The notes under the pieces: model-generated
Seen by the model: the letters and a program-made list of their open reading frames with translations, nothing else
What the model was told of the DNA's origin: nothing
Database searches by the model: none
Origin: Tateyamaria omphalii
Lineage (GTDB): Bacteria > Pseudomonadota > Alphaproteobacteria > Rhodobacterales > Rhodobacteraceae
Direction: 5' to 3'
Length of the DNA: 64,000 nucleotides
NCBI RefSeq assembly: GCF_019802125.1
Contig: NZ_JAHVHT010000004.1
Location: 1-64,000, forward strand
In this document: positions 53,250 through 61,742 of the stretch, one piece after another
Position numbering within the stretch: the first letter of the stretch is position 1
How the letters are laid out: each line of letters starts with the position of its first letter
Program-made: the position numbers and the translations under genes

Positions 53250-53601
53250 CCCCGTAATGCTCCACCATCGCCGCCAGGTCTTCGGGCGGTGTGCCCGCCG
53301 GAACGAAGGCGCAGGCATTGCTCGAGTGGTTGAAGATCGACCCGTCCGAGAAAAATGTCGTGTCGGTGACAAAGATCACCCGCGCGTTCGGATGGCGATA
53401 GCTGGCAAAGTCGGCCACGGCGAGGGCGCTGCCCTCGTCCAGCACCAGATCCATGATGATGATATCGGCCGAATGTTCCGACAGATGCGCAACGGCTTCA
53501 TCCTGCCCGTGCACGAGGGCAACATCCGCCCCCTGCCGCGCCAGATGCCGTTGCCACAGCACCCCCAGCTCCCGCCGGCTCTCAACAATCAAAACGTCCA
53601 T
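53242..53601 (-). CDS. Stand-alone receiver-domain protein with degenerate pocket
   Basis: A 119-residue CheY-like fold. It begins MDVLIVESRRELGVLWQRHL; the acidic pair is reduced to Glu-Ser (VES). The phospho-acceptor Asp is kept in DIIIMDLVLDEGSA, as is the Thr in VIFVTDT, but the conserved Lys of the KPF motif is missing (ACAFVPAGTPPEDL). It may still accept phosphate weakly or act as a fixed switch. No output domain and no adjacent kinase. ATG 53601 is set by the first strand. Confidence 0.82.
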   Translation of the reverse strand: MDVLIVESRRELGVLWQRHLARQGADVALVHGQDEAVAHLSEHSADIIIMDLVLDEGSALAVADFASYRHPNARVIFVTDTTFFSDGSIFNHSSNACAFVPAGTPPEDLAAMVEHYGVN

Positions 53602-53784
53602 GCTCACTCCGAGCCGCCCCAACGCGGACCCACTTTTCTTCTGTTCAGCATACTCTTAACAAACAGTTAACAGATCGGGCGATTCATTAACGCGCCCACG
53701 CGGACTTGAAAATCGGGCAAGTTTCCGCTTTGTCCGGGCCGGAAGACGCCGAAACCGGCACGCCATGCACAGGAGTCTTGCATT

Positions 53785-54723
53785 TTGGCGCAAGAACGGG
53801 ATCACGGCGGCGGCCTTGACGCAGCTGTCGCGAAATATGGCGGGCTCCGATCCGAATGGATCGACCTGTCCACCGGCATCAATCCGACACCATACCCCAT
53901 ACCGGCACTGTCGCAGATGGATTGGACAGCGCTGCCCGACAGGGCGGCAGCCGACCGGCTGATTGCTGCGGCACGCATGGCCTGGAACGTGCCGGACGAT
54001 GCCGCGATCCTCGCCACACCCGGCGCCTCGGCGGCAATCGCGCAGATCCCGCGGCTTGCGCCGCAGGGCACCGTGCATATCCCCGCGCCCACCTACAACG
54101 AACATGCAGCCAGCTTCGCAAATGCAGGCTGGACCGTGAATGGTGACAACGCGGCAGACGCCCGGGTCCTCGTGCATCCAAACAATCCCGATGGACGGCA
54201 TTGGAACGCGCAGGACATGACCCCACCCCTGATGGTCATCGACGAAAGCTTTTGCGATGTCACGCCGGAGGCGAGCCTGATCGCACAAGCAAACCGGCCC
54301 GGCGCACTGATCCTCAAGAGCTTTGGAAAGTTCTGGGGGCTCGCAGGCGTGCGCCTCGGGTTCGTGATCGGCGATCCGGTCCTGATTGCACGGCTTACCG
54401 ACATGTTGGGGCCCTGGCCGGTTTCCGGTATCGCACTCAATGTCGGGGCAACGGCACTGGAGGACCGCGCTTGGGCGGATGCCACACGGACCACGCTTGC
54501 ACAGGATGCAAACAGGCTCGATACGCTGATGCAGAGCCGCGGGGCAGAACTCGTCGGCGGCACAACGCTGTTTCGGCTCTATGACGTGGGCGATGCCGCA
54601 GCGTGGCAAGCCCGGCTCGCGCAGTCCCATGTCTGGAGCCGCATCTTCCCCTACAGCAACCGCTGGCTGCGCCTTGGCCTGCCTCCGGCTCATGGCTGGT
54701 CGCAGCTTGAGAGCGCCCTGTGA
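53785..54723 (+). CDS. cobC: Threonine-phosphate decarboxylase (L-threonine O-3-phosphate to aminopropanol phosphate)
   Basis: A 312-residue PLP enzyme of the aminotransferase fold supplying the aminopropanol linker of cobalamin. Motifs: DLSTGINPTPYPIP, ATPGASAAIAQIPRL, VHPNNPDGRHW, VIDESFCDV and the PLP Lys in ILKSFGKFWGLAGVRLGF. The start is TTG (53785) with AGGAG ten bases upstream. The stop overlaps the cobD GTG (GTGA), so the two are coupled. I see no cobalamin riboswitch before it. Confidence 0.93.
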   Translation: MAQERDHGGGLDAAVAKYGGLRSEWIDLSTGINPTPYPIPALSQMDWTALPDRAAADRLIAAARMAWNVPDDAAILATPGASAAIAQIPRLAPQGTVHIPAPTYNEHAASFANAGWTVNGDNAADARVLVHPNNPDGRHWNAQDMTPPLMVIDESFCDVTPEASLIAQANRPGALILKSFGKFWGLAGVRLGFVIGDPVLIARLTDMLGPWPVSGIALNVGATALEDRAWADATRTTLAQDANRLDTLMQSRGAELVGGTTLFRLYDVGDAAAWQARLAQSHVWSRIFPYSNRWLRLGLPPAHGWSQLESAL

Positions 54724-55640
54724 CAACCGCGCTGACCCTTGCACTTGCCATGGTGCTGGATGCATTGGCCGGAGAGCCAAAGTGGCTCTGGTCGCGCCTG
54801 CCCCATCCTGCCGTGATGATGGGGCGCGCCGTGGGTGCGCTCGACACGCGGCTGAACACCGAACCGGGAGCACGCGCCAAGGGCGTCGCAGCAATCGCGA
54901 TCCTTGTGCTCGGGGCAGGCATCATCGGTCTTGCCCTAGCCCAGCTTGGTTGGGTGGTTGAGGTGGCGGTCGCGGCAATCCTGCTGGCGCACCGTTCTCT
55001 CATCAACCATGTCGCAGCGGTCGCGCATGGCTTGCGCCAATCCACTGGCGAAGGGCGGCGCGCGGTCGCAATGATCGTGGGGCGGGATGTCAGCGCTGCC
55101 ACCCCCGACCAGATCACCCGCGCCGGGATCGAAAGCTTGTCGGAAAACTTCAGCGACGGGGTCATCGCACCCGCCTTCTGGTTCCTGATCGGCGGCCTGC
55201 CGGGCATTTTGATCTACAAGGTGGTCAACACGGCTGACAGCATGATTGGCTATTTGACCCCCCGCCACGCTGAATTCGGATGGGCCGCGGCGCGGCTTGA
55301 CGACCTTTTGAACTGGCTGCCGGCGCGGCTCACCGGCGCACTGATCGCTTGGGCCGGCAAGGCAACGGGCTCATGGCCCGCCATCCGCACCGACGCCGCC
55401 CTCCACCGCTCCCCCAACGCAGGCTGGCCCGAAGCAGGGATGGCCCGCGCCATGGACATCGCGCTGGCCGGACCACGCAGCTATCAAGGCAAGATAGAGG
55501 ACCTCGCCTGGGTCAATCCAGACGGTCGGCGTTCCATAGGCCCGGCTGACATTGACGACGCGGTCGTGATCGTGTGGAAAAGCTGGGGCTTGGCCTTGGC
55601 AAGCCTTATTTTGATTGGAGTATTGATTTGGATTTTCTAA
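54720..55640 (+). CDS. cobD: Adenosylcobinamide-phosphate synthase (CbiB/CobD)
   Basis: A 306-residue inner-membrane enzyme that attaches aminopropanol (phosphate) to adenosylcobyric acid. Traits: LDALAGEPKWLWSRLPHPAV near the N-terminus, RDVSAATPDQITRAGIESLSENFSDGVIAP (core IESLSENFSDGVIAP) and the D-S-M-I-G-Y pattern NTADSMIGYLTPRHAEFGWAAARLDD (core NTADSMIGY). GTG start, coupled to cobC. The lytic transglycosylase TTG start lies within its last codons. Confidence 0.95.
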   Translation: MTTALTLALAMVLDALAGEPKWLWSRLPHPAVMMGRAVGALDTRLNTEPGARAKGVAAIAILVLGAGIIGLALAQLGWVVEVAVAAILLAHRSLINHVAAVAHGLRQSTGEGRRAVAMIVGRDVSAATPDQITRAGIESLSENFSDGVIAPAFWFLIGGLPGILIYKVVNTADSMIGYLTPRHAEFGWAAARLDDLLNWLPARLTGALIAWAGKATGSWPAIRTDAALHRSPNAGWPEAGMARAMDIALAGPRSYQGKIEDLAWVNPDGRRSIGPADIDDAVVIVWKSWGLALASLILIGVLIWIF

Positions 55641-56800
55641 AGAATTTCGCGTGCGCTCTCGCCGTCACCTGTGTACCAGCCCTAGCGCTCGCGCAATGCG
55701 GCGGCAGTTTTTCTGCGTTCAAGAACGGCCTGAAATCCGAAGCGGTGTCGCGCGGCATCGCACCCGCGACTGCCGACCGCTTCCTCGCCTCGGTTCGGCA
55801 AGATCCCAAAGTGTTGCGCGCCGACCGAGCCCAAGGCGTGTTCCAGCGCCCCTTCATCGACTTTTCCCGCCGCCTGATCTCGCAAAACCGCATCGACACC
55901 GGCCGGTCCAAAGCCCGGCAATGGGACAGCGTGTTTGACCGGGTCGAACGCGACTACGGCGTTGATCGCAACGTGCTTCTCGCCTTCTGGGCATTCGAGA
56001 CGGATTACGGATCATTTCAGGGCGACTTCAATACGGCCAACGCACTCGTAACGCTCGCCCATGATTGCCGCCGCCCCAACCTCTTCCGCCCACAGGTATT
56101 CGCCGCGATGGAACTCTTTGCAGCCGGTGACTTCGACCCCGCCCGCACCACAGGTGCATGGGCCGGGGAAATCGGCATGGTGCAGATGCTGCCCGGTGAC
56201 ATCATCGAAAACGGCGTGGACGGCGACGGCGACGGGGCGGTCCGGCTCAAGACCTCCGCTCCCGATGCGCTTTTGTCGGGCGGCAAGATGCTCCAGCATT
56301 TCGGCTGGCGCGCGGGCGAGCCGTGGCTGCAAGAAGTCACCGTGCCCGCCCAGATGGACTGGAGCCTCAGCGGCGTGGGCAAACCGCGCAATGCGGCCGA
56401 TTGGCAAGCCATGGGCGTCCGGGCACGCAACGGCCAGCTCGCCAACCTGCCCGCGTCTCTGATCCTGCCGCAGGGCCATAAGGGGCCAGCTTTCCTAGCC
56501 TATCCGAATTTCGACGTCTATTTCGAGTGGAACCAGTCATTCACCTATGTGCTCACGGCTGCCTACTTCGCGACCCGTCTGGGTGGCGCGCAGGTCTATG
56601 CCGCGGGCAACCCATACGCAGGGCTTGGCCCAGATCAGATGAAGCGCTTGCAGACCAAACTGCAGGCGCGCGGTTACAATGTCGGCGAAATTGACGGGAT
56701 TCTGGGGGCCGGGACACGCGCTGCTGTTCAGGCCGAACAAAAGCGGCTGGGCCTGCCCGCCGATGCCTGGCCCACGCCCGCGTTGCTTAACCAACTTTGA
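55628..56800 (+). CDS. Lytic murein transglycosylase (MltB-like) with peptidoglycan-binding domain
   Basis: A 390-residue envelope enzyme. Signal peptide (DFLKNFACALAVTCVPALALA-QCGGSF). The SLT_2/MltB domain shows RVERDYGVDRNVLLAFWAFETDYGSFQGDFN (catalytic Glu in FETDYG) and WAGEIGMVQMLPGDIIENGVDGDGDG. A C-terminal peptidoglycan-binding domain (LQARGYNVGEIDGILGAGTRAAVQ) closes it. The start is TTG at 55628 with GGAG seven bases upstream, overlapping cobD by 13 bases. A perfect terminator follows 82 bases after its stop. Confidence 0.92.
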   Translation: MDFLKNFACALAVTCVPALALAQCGGSFSAFKNGLKSEAVSRGIAPATADRFLASVRQDPKVLRADRAQGVFQRPFIDFSRRLISQNRIDTGRSKARQWDSVFDRVERDYGVDRNVLLAFWAFETDYGSFQGDFNTANALVTLAHDCRRPNLFRPQVFAAMELFAAGDFDPARTTGAWAGEIGMVQMLPGDIIENGVDGDGDGAVRLKTSAPDALLSGGKMLQHFGWRAGEPWLQEVTVPAQMDWSLSGVGKPRNAADWQAMGVRARNGQLANLPASLILPQGHKGPAFLAYPNFDVYFEWNQSFTYVLTAAYFATRLGGAQVYAAGNPYAGLGPDQMKRLQTKLQARGYNVGEIDGILGAGTRAAVQAEQKRLGLPADAWPTPALLNQL

Positions 56801-56881
56801 CAGCGCACGTTTGAACTTTGGTAAGGATTGGGCTATATTTTTCCATACGGAAGTTTTGTTCAGTTCAATCACCGAACAAAA

Positions 56882-56916
56882 GACCCGGCAGAGGTGCTAC
56901 TCTGCCGGGTCACTCT
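56882..56916 (+). terminator. Rho-independent terminator after the cobC-cobD-transglycosylase run
   Basis: GACCCGGCAGAG, loop GTGCTA, CTCTGCCGGGTC is a perfect 12-bp stem (56882-56911), followed by ACTCTTTTT. This is a textbook intrinsic terminator on the plus strand. Confidence 0.93.
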
Positions 56917-56924
56917 TTTTCAGG

Positions 56925-57023
56925 TCAGAGCCCGATCAAGAGGCGGATAACCCCGATCACAAGTGTCGCCACCGCGACCGCGACCATCCATCTTCGGAAG
57001 TTTCTCTCCGTCAGTTCAATCAC
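56925..57023 (-). CDS. Very small single-membrane-helix protein (candidate)
   Basis: A 32-codon frame from GTG 57023: MIELTERNFRRWMVAVAVAT then LVIGVIRLLIGL. A charged head is followed by one hydrophobic helix, a layout common for regulatory micro-proteins. AAGGGGG abuts the GTG, closer than usual. The 14 bases covering its start recur at 56860-56873. No homologue is known to me. Alternative: an untranslated part of the 57098 gene's 3' region. Confidence 0.35.
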   Translation of the reverse strand: MIELTERNFRRWMVAVAVATLVIGVIRLLIGL

Positions 57024-57097
57024 CCCCTTTCGCGACCCAGGATGGGTCGCTCAGGCAAGATGCTGAGAAAGTGTAGAAGATTTGGTTAAAATCGGCC

Positions 57098-57448
57098 TCA
57101 AGGCCGGATCGGAAAGCGCTCGCCCTTTTCCGTCAGCATGACCACACGGCCAGCACTCTCCACATACTTGTCACAGCGCCCGAATCCGTTGCGAAAGGCG
57201 ATGCAAACCGTGCCATCCACGCCAACTTCGTACCGGCCAAAGGCCGTCCCGCCTCCGTTGGCATAGGTGTAGGAATACGCCCCACCCGCCGAAAACTTGG
57301 ACTGCCCGTCATCGAAGAAGGTCAGAGTATTCCCTTCGACCAGCGCCATAACGGCTTGACGATCAAGAGGTGTGTCCGCGCTGCGCACCGCCCAATCTTG
57401 GGACAGGGCGGGACCGGCAAGCAGGAACAAGATCAAAAACAGTCGCAT
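57098..57448 (-). CDS. Secreted hypothetical protein
   Basis: A 116-residue periplasmic protein. Signal peptide MRLFLILFLLAGPALSQDW (cleavage after ALS). The mature part has a beta-rich pattern with LTFFDDGQSKFSAGGAYSY, GGGTAFGRYEVG and two Cys in VCIAFRNGFGRCDKYV that may form a disulfide. The pattern resembles small Rhodobacteraceae periplasmic proteins of unknown role. ATG 57448 begins the signal peptide. It is 56 bases downstream of smc on the same strand. Confidence 0.72.
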   Translation of the reverse strand: MRLFLILFLLAGPALSQDWAVRSADTPLDRQAVMALVEGNTLTFFDDGQSKFSAGGAYSYTYANGGGTAFGRYEVGVDGTVCIAFRNGFGRCDKYVESAGRVVMLTEKGERFPIRP

Positions 57449-57504
57449 GTTCCGACCATAGCACCCTTCGCACATACGGTCCCGTCACGTCGTGGTGACC
57501 AGCG

Positions 57505-60500
57505 TCACGCCACCATCGTTTCGGCCTTCTTCAGGTCAACTGACACCAACTGGCTCACACCCTGCTCGGCCATGGTCACCCCGAACAGCCGGTCCATCCG
57601 CGCCATCGTCACCGCATGGTGGGTGATGATTAGGAAACGGGTATCGGTCCGGCGGCACATCTCATCCAACAGATCGCAGAAGCGGGTGACGTTCGCGTCA
57701 TCGAGCGGTGCGTCCACCTCGTCCAGCACACAGATCGGCGCCGGATTGGCAAGGAATACCGCAAAGATCAACGCCATCGCGGTCAGCGTCTGCTCCCCGC
57801 CGGAGAGCAGACTCAAGGTCGACAGCTTCTTGCCGGGCGGCTGACACATGATCTCCAGCCCCGCCTCCAGCGGGTCCTCGCTTTCCACCATCACCAGGTT
57901 TGCCTCACCCCCACCAAAGAGATGGGTAAAGAGCAGCGAGAAGTTCGAATTCACCTGTTCAAAAGCGGTCAACAGCCGCTCACGCCCCTCGCGGTTCAGG
58001 CTGGCAATGCCGCTGCGCAGGGTCTTGATGGCCTCTTCAAGATCGGCCTTCTCGCCCACGAGGGTGTCATGCTCCTCCTGCACCTCCTTGGCGTCTTCCT
58101 CGGCGCGCAGGTTCACGGCACCCAAAGCGTCCCGCTGCCGCTTCAACCGACCCACCTCGGTCTCCAGCGCCTCCGCCCCCGGCATCTGATCCGGCACCAC
58201 GTCCAAAGCCGTCAGCAACTGGTTCGGCGTCATCTGCTGCTCTTCCGCAATGCGCTCGGCGGCATAGGTCACAGTCTCGCGCGCCGCCTCCGCCCGCGCC
58301 TCGGACCGGGCGCGCGCCTCTCGGGCCTCGGAGGCCAATCGCTCCGCTTCCCGCTCGGCCAGCGTCGCGTCGCGCAACTTGCCCTCGCCTTCGGACAATG
58401 CATTGGCCGCCTCCGCCTTGCGGCTCTCGGCCCGCGCAATCTCGTCACTCAACGCCTCGCGCTTGGCCGCCAACTCACCCGGCGCTGCCTGCGCCTCCTT
58501 CAACTCGGCCTCTGACGTCACCTTGCGGTCCACCAGCTCCGCCGTCCGCCGCTCGGCGGTCTCAAGCCGGTGCTTCCAGCCGCTCACCTCCTTGGTGATC
58601 TCCTGCGCCCGCTTCACCCGCGCCTCACCCGTGCGACGCAGATCATCATGGGCCGACCGGCGCGACATCATAGTGATGCGCGCCGCCTCAACGGTCATGC
58701 GCAGGTCTTCCACCTCCGCCCGCGCGGCCTCCAGATCGGGCAAATCGGCCAGGGCCGTCTCAGCTTCCGACACCCGAGCACGGGCCGCCATCGCATCCTC
58801 TTCGTGCCGGGTCACGGCGAGGCCCAGAGACTCCAACCGCCCCTCGGCGAGATTGCGATCCGCCTCCGCCCGGCTCAACGCCCGTGCAGCATCAGCCACC
58901 ATCCGGTCTGCCTCACGACGGGCATGGCGGGCCATCTTGTCGGCTTCGGTCAACTCGGCCATCCGCGCCGTCAAAGCCTCATGCGCCTGCCGCGCCCCAT
59001 CGGCGCGAGAGGTCGCCCGCTCCAACGACTGCTTCAACTCTTCCAAACGGTTCAACTGCTGCAAGCGCAAGGCCGCAGCACTCGGCGCGTCCTCGGCCCA
59101 GGCCCGGAACCCGTCCCAGCGCCACACATCACCTTCCTGTGACACCAACCGCTGACCGGGTTTCAACAACGGCTGCAACCGAGCCGCATCATCCGCGTCA
59201 ACGAGCCCAATCTGCGACATCCGGCGCTGCAACACCTCCGGCACCGACACGTGCTGGGTCAGCGCCGTCACACCCTCGGGTAAAGGCTGATCCACGTCAT
59301 AAGCAGGCAACACCGCCCAGCCAGACGGCCCATCCGCATCGACCTGCGGCGCGCGCAAATCATCGGCCAAAGCCGCGCCAAGCGCCTTCTCAAACCCCTG
59401 CTGCACCTGCAGCCGGTCGAGGATCTGACCACCCTCAGCCGTATCCCGCTCCACCAGCTTGGCGAGCGCACCGGCTTCGGCCCGCAGGGCATTCATCTCA
59501 CCCTCGGCCTCCGAACGTTCCGCACGGGCATCCGCCTCACGCGACTGTGTCTCGGCCCGCGCTTCCTCGGCAGCGATCAGCGCCGCATCGGCCCGCTTCG
59601 CCGTCGCCTCGGCCTCCGCCACCGCCGCCTCTGCGGCTTCAAAATCCACACCCGCCTTGTCCAAAGCCGCACGGCTGGTCGCCACAGCCCCGCGCGCCTT
59701 CTCGGCCTCAGCCTCCGACTTCGCCTCAACCTTCCGGCTGTCCTCCAGCAAACGCTGCGCCGACCCATGCCGCGCTGCCAACCGCGCCACATCCTCGGTC
59801 TTGTCCGACTGGTCGCCCTCGCGCGCCTGCAGGACCTGACCCGCCTCGCGCGCCGCCTCCGCGGCCTCCGCCAGCAGCGCCTCATGCCCCTCGCTCGCCT
59901 TGGCAATCTCGGCCGCTTCCCATTCCAGACGCTCGATGGTCTCGCCCGCGTCTTTGTTCAGCCCGCCCTCGCGCTCGATGTCACGCGCCAACTGCGCAAT
60001 CCGCCCAGTCAACCGCTCAATGGCCTGCTCCGCCTGCGCCTCCTGATCGGCCAACGTATCCCGCTGCACGGCCAGACGCTGCAACACGGCAGCCGCAATC
60101 GCATCCTCTTCCCGCAACGGCGGCAAGGCATCCTCGGCCTCAACCCGCGCCTTCGCCGACACCTGCACAGCACCCTCAGCCTGCGCCGCCGCCGTGGTCC
60201 GGGCGCGCAACTCTTCATCCGCCGCCGCCCGCGCATCATCCGCCTCGCGCCAACGCCGATACAGCAACTGCCCCTCGGCCTTGCGCAGACTGTCGCCAAT
60301 CTCGCGATACCGCGCCGCCTGCCGCGCCTGCCGCGCCAACTGGTTCAACTGCGCCGCCAATTGCTCGATCACATCATCCACACGCGCCAGGTTCTGCTCG
60401 GCCCCTTTCAGCTTCAACTCGGCCTCATGCCGCCGCTGATAGAGACCAGAAATCCCCGCCGCTTCCTCAAGAATGCGACGCCGGTTCTTCGGCTTGGCAT

Positions 60501-60960
60501 TGATCAGTTCCGCAATCTGCCCCTGCCGCACCAGCGCGGGCGAATGCGCGCCCGTGGACGCATCGGCAAACAGCATCTGTACATCGCGCGCTCGCACATC
60601 CTTGCCATTGGTCTTGTAGGCACTGCCGACATCCCGCGTGATCCGGCGCACGATCTCCAGCGCGTCCTGATCGTTGAACCCCGCAGGGGCCAGCCGCTCC
60701 GAGTTGTCGATATGCAGGCTGACCTCGGCAAAGTTGCGCGCCGGCCGGGTCGACGCGCCAGCAAAGATCACATCCTCCATGCCCCCGCCGCGCATCGCCG
60801 TAGGGCGGTTTTCCCCCATCACCCAGCGCAGCGCTTCCAGCAGGTTCGACTTGCCGCAGCCATTGGGGCCAACCACGCCGGTCAGCCCGTCCGCGATGAT
60901 CAGGTCGGTCGGATCGACAAAGGATTTGAAGCCGGTCAGTCGGAGTTTGGAAAAGCGCAC
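57505..60960 (-). CDS. smc: Chromosome segregation protein SMC
   Basis: A 1151-residue condensin ATPase. Head: FSKLRLTGFKSFVDPTDLII, Walker A GPNGCGKSNLLEALRWVMGE. Long Ala/Glu/Arg-rich coiled coils flank a central hinge (around GFEKALGAALADDLRAPQVD to SVPEVLQRR). The C-terminal head has signature LSLLSGGEQTLTAMALIFAV and Walker B ICVLDEVDAPLDDANV, then FLIITHHAVTMARMDRLFGV. It compacts and segregates the chromosome with ScpAB (not here). GTG 60960 is the start because the conserved head begins at once and GGGGG precedes it. Confidence 0.97.
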   Translation of the reverse strand: MRFSKLRLTGFKSFVDPTDLIIADGLTGVVGPNGCGKSNLLEALRWVMGENRPTAMRGGGMEDVIFAGASTRPARNFAEVSLHIDNSERLAPAGFNDQDALEIVRRITRDVGSAYKTNGKDVRARDVQMLFADASTGAHSPALVRQGQIAELINAKPKNRRRILEEAAGISGLYQRRHEAELKLKGAEQNLARVDDVIEQLAAQLNQLARQARQAARYREIGDSLRKAEGQLLYRRWREADDARAAADEELRARTTAAAQAEGAVQVSAKARVEAEDALPPLREEDAIAAAVLQRLAVQRDTLADQEAQAEQAIERLTGRIAQLARDIEREGGLNKDAGETIERLEWEAAEIAKASEGHEALLAEAAEAAREAGQVLQAREGDQSDKTEDVARLAARHGSAQRLLEDSRKVEAKSEAEAEKARGAVATSRAALDKAGVDFEAAEAAVAEAEATAKRADAALIAAEEARAETQSREADARAERSEAEGEMNALRAEAGALAKLVERDTAEGGQILDRLQVQQGFEKALGAALADDLRAPQVDADGPSGWAVLPAYDVDQPLPEGVTALTQHVSVPEVLQRRMSQIGLVDADDAARLQPLLKPGQRLVSQEGDVWRWDGFRAWAEDAPSAAALRLQQLNRLEELKQSLERATSRADGARQAHEALTARMAELTEADKMARHARREADRMVADAARALSRAEADRNLAEGRLESLGLAVTRHEEDAMAARARVSEAETALADLPDLEAARAEVEDLRMTVEAARITMMSRRSAHDDLRRTGEARVKRAQEITKEVSGWKHRLETAERRTAELVDRKVTSEAELKEAQAAPGELAAKREALSDEIARAESRKAEAANALSEGEGKLRDATLAEREAERLASEAREARARSEARAEAARETVTYAAERIAEEQQMTPNQLLTALDVVPDQMPGAEALETEVGRLKRQRDALGAVNLRAEEDAKEVQEEHDTLVGEKADLEEAIKTLRSGIASLNREGRERLLTAFEQVNSNFSLLFTHLFGGGEANLVMVESEDPLEAGLEIMCQPPGKKLSTLSLLSGGEQTLTAMALIFAVFLANPAPICVLDEVDAPLDDANVTRFCDLLDEMCRRTDTRFLIITHHAVTMARMDRLFGVTMAEQGVSQLVSVDLKKAETMVA

Positions 60961-61085
60961 GCGGCCCCCAAAGTGAGTCTGGTTGGGCTGGCATGGTGGA
61001 CGGCCATGGGCAAAGCTGTCAACGCCGGACCCCCACAAACTGCGATTTGGGCGGGTTTATCCACAAGATATTGCGGGCAGGCCGC

Positions 61086-61490
61086 TCAGATCACGTCACA
61101 ATCCACCGCCAGCACCAGCTCATCCGTGGCCGCGCTGACATAGCTGTCGAGCGTGTAGCAACTGTATTCCCCCTGCGGCACCTGCCGGTCGATGGGCGGA
61201 CCACCCTTGCCACAATCCAGAATGCCGGTGGCCAAGGCCTGATCCCCGCGCACCTCCTTCACCTTGCATCCACTGACGATCTCCATAGCTTTGGCCGCAC
61301 GCGCCTTGATCGGGCCGAAACGCGGCGCGTACTGCATGTTCGTCCGCAACGCCTCCGCCAGCCGCCCGTTGACGCGCACGTCGAAGGTAGAGCCGTCAAC
61401 CGTGACCGTCGTGGCAGGCAGGCCGCGAAAATGCGGACCTGCGGTGTTGCAGGCGGCAAGAGCAAGGCAGGCAAAGAGAACAAAGCGCAT
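61086..61490 (-). CDS. Putative lipoprotein, function unknown
   Basis: A 134-residue protein. MRFVLFACLALAAC carries a lipobox (LAAC, Cys14). The mature part contains TVTVDGSTFDVRVNGRLAEALR, a Cys-bearing segment SGCKVKEVRGDQ and further Cys (ILDCGKG, YSCYTLDSY, LAVDCDVI), so disulfides are likely in the periplasm. The family is unknown to me. ATG 61490 starts the signal peptide. It lies about 125 bases upstream of smc, same strand; the 11-bp array lies about 90 bases upstream of its start. Confidence 0.72.
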   Translation of the reverse strand: MRFVLFACLALAACNTAGPHFRGLPATTVTVDGSTFDVRVNGRLAEALRTNMQYAPRFGPIKARAAKAMEIVSGCKVKEVRGDQALATGILDCGKGGPPIDRQVPQGEYSCYTLDSYVSAATDELVLAVDCDVI

Positions 61491-61577
61491 GTCAGCAGCA
61501 AAGCCCACGCTTGGTTAACAACCAATGAACAGACCCCACCGCGCGTTGCGTTAACCTCCGCCTCGGCGTCCGTTGGG

Positions 61578-61617
61578 GGTGTACAGGGGGTGCACGCAGG
61601 GTGCACAGGGGGTGACA
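61578..61617 (+). repeat. Four-unit GGTG array with exact 11-bp period (copy 2)
   Basis: GGTGTAC, GGTGCAC, GGTGCAC and GGTGACA start at 61578, 61589, 61600 and 61611, each exactly 11 bp apart. Spacers are AGGG, GCAG and AGGG. A GTTAACC word lies 21 bases to the left (61550-61556). Unit and period are identical to copy 1 at 26368. It lies in the 250-base region between the lipoprotein start and the FadR-type gene. Confidence 0.85.
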
Positions 61618-61703
61618 CCCTGTTTTCAGCGTCAATCTCCGTAAAAACAAGGTAAACGCGCGCGCCGACTCACCCCACCCGCTCTCCGATTGCACCACCG
61701 CCC

Positions 61704-61727
61704 AACTGGTCATATGATTTTACCAAT
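61704..61727. promoter_or_regulatory. Imperfect palindrome before the FadR/GntR gene
   Basis: AACTGGT and ACCAATT flank CATATGATTT. The half-sites match the (A/T)TTGGT-type words bound by PdhR/LldR members of the FadR subfamily, but the spacing is wider than their usual three bases. It lies 16 bases before the gene's ATG, so it could serve autoregulation. Confidence 0.4.
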
Positions 61728-61742
61728 TCGACCGGAGTACCC

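Noticed and set aside
53650-53784. Possible cobalamin riboswitch upstream of cobC
   Set aside because: The ~130-base gap is short, AT-rich at GTTAAC/TTAACG words and shows no B12-box-like conserved sequence.
58884-61143. Pro- and Arg-rich plus-strand frames opposite smc
   Set aside because: Low-complexity shadows of the Ala/Glu-rich coiled coil of SMC.
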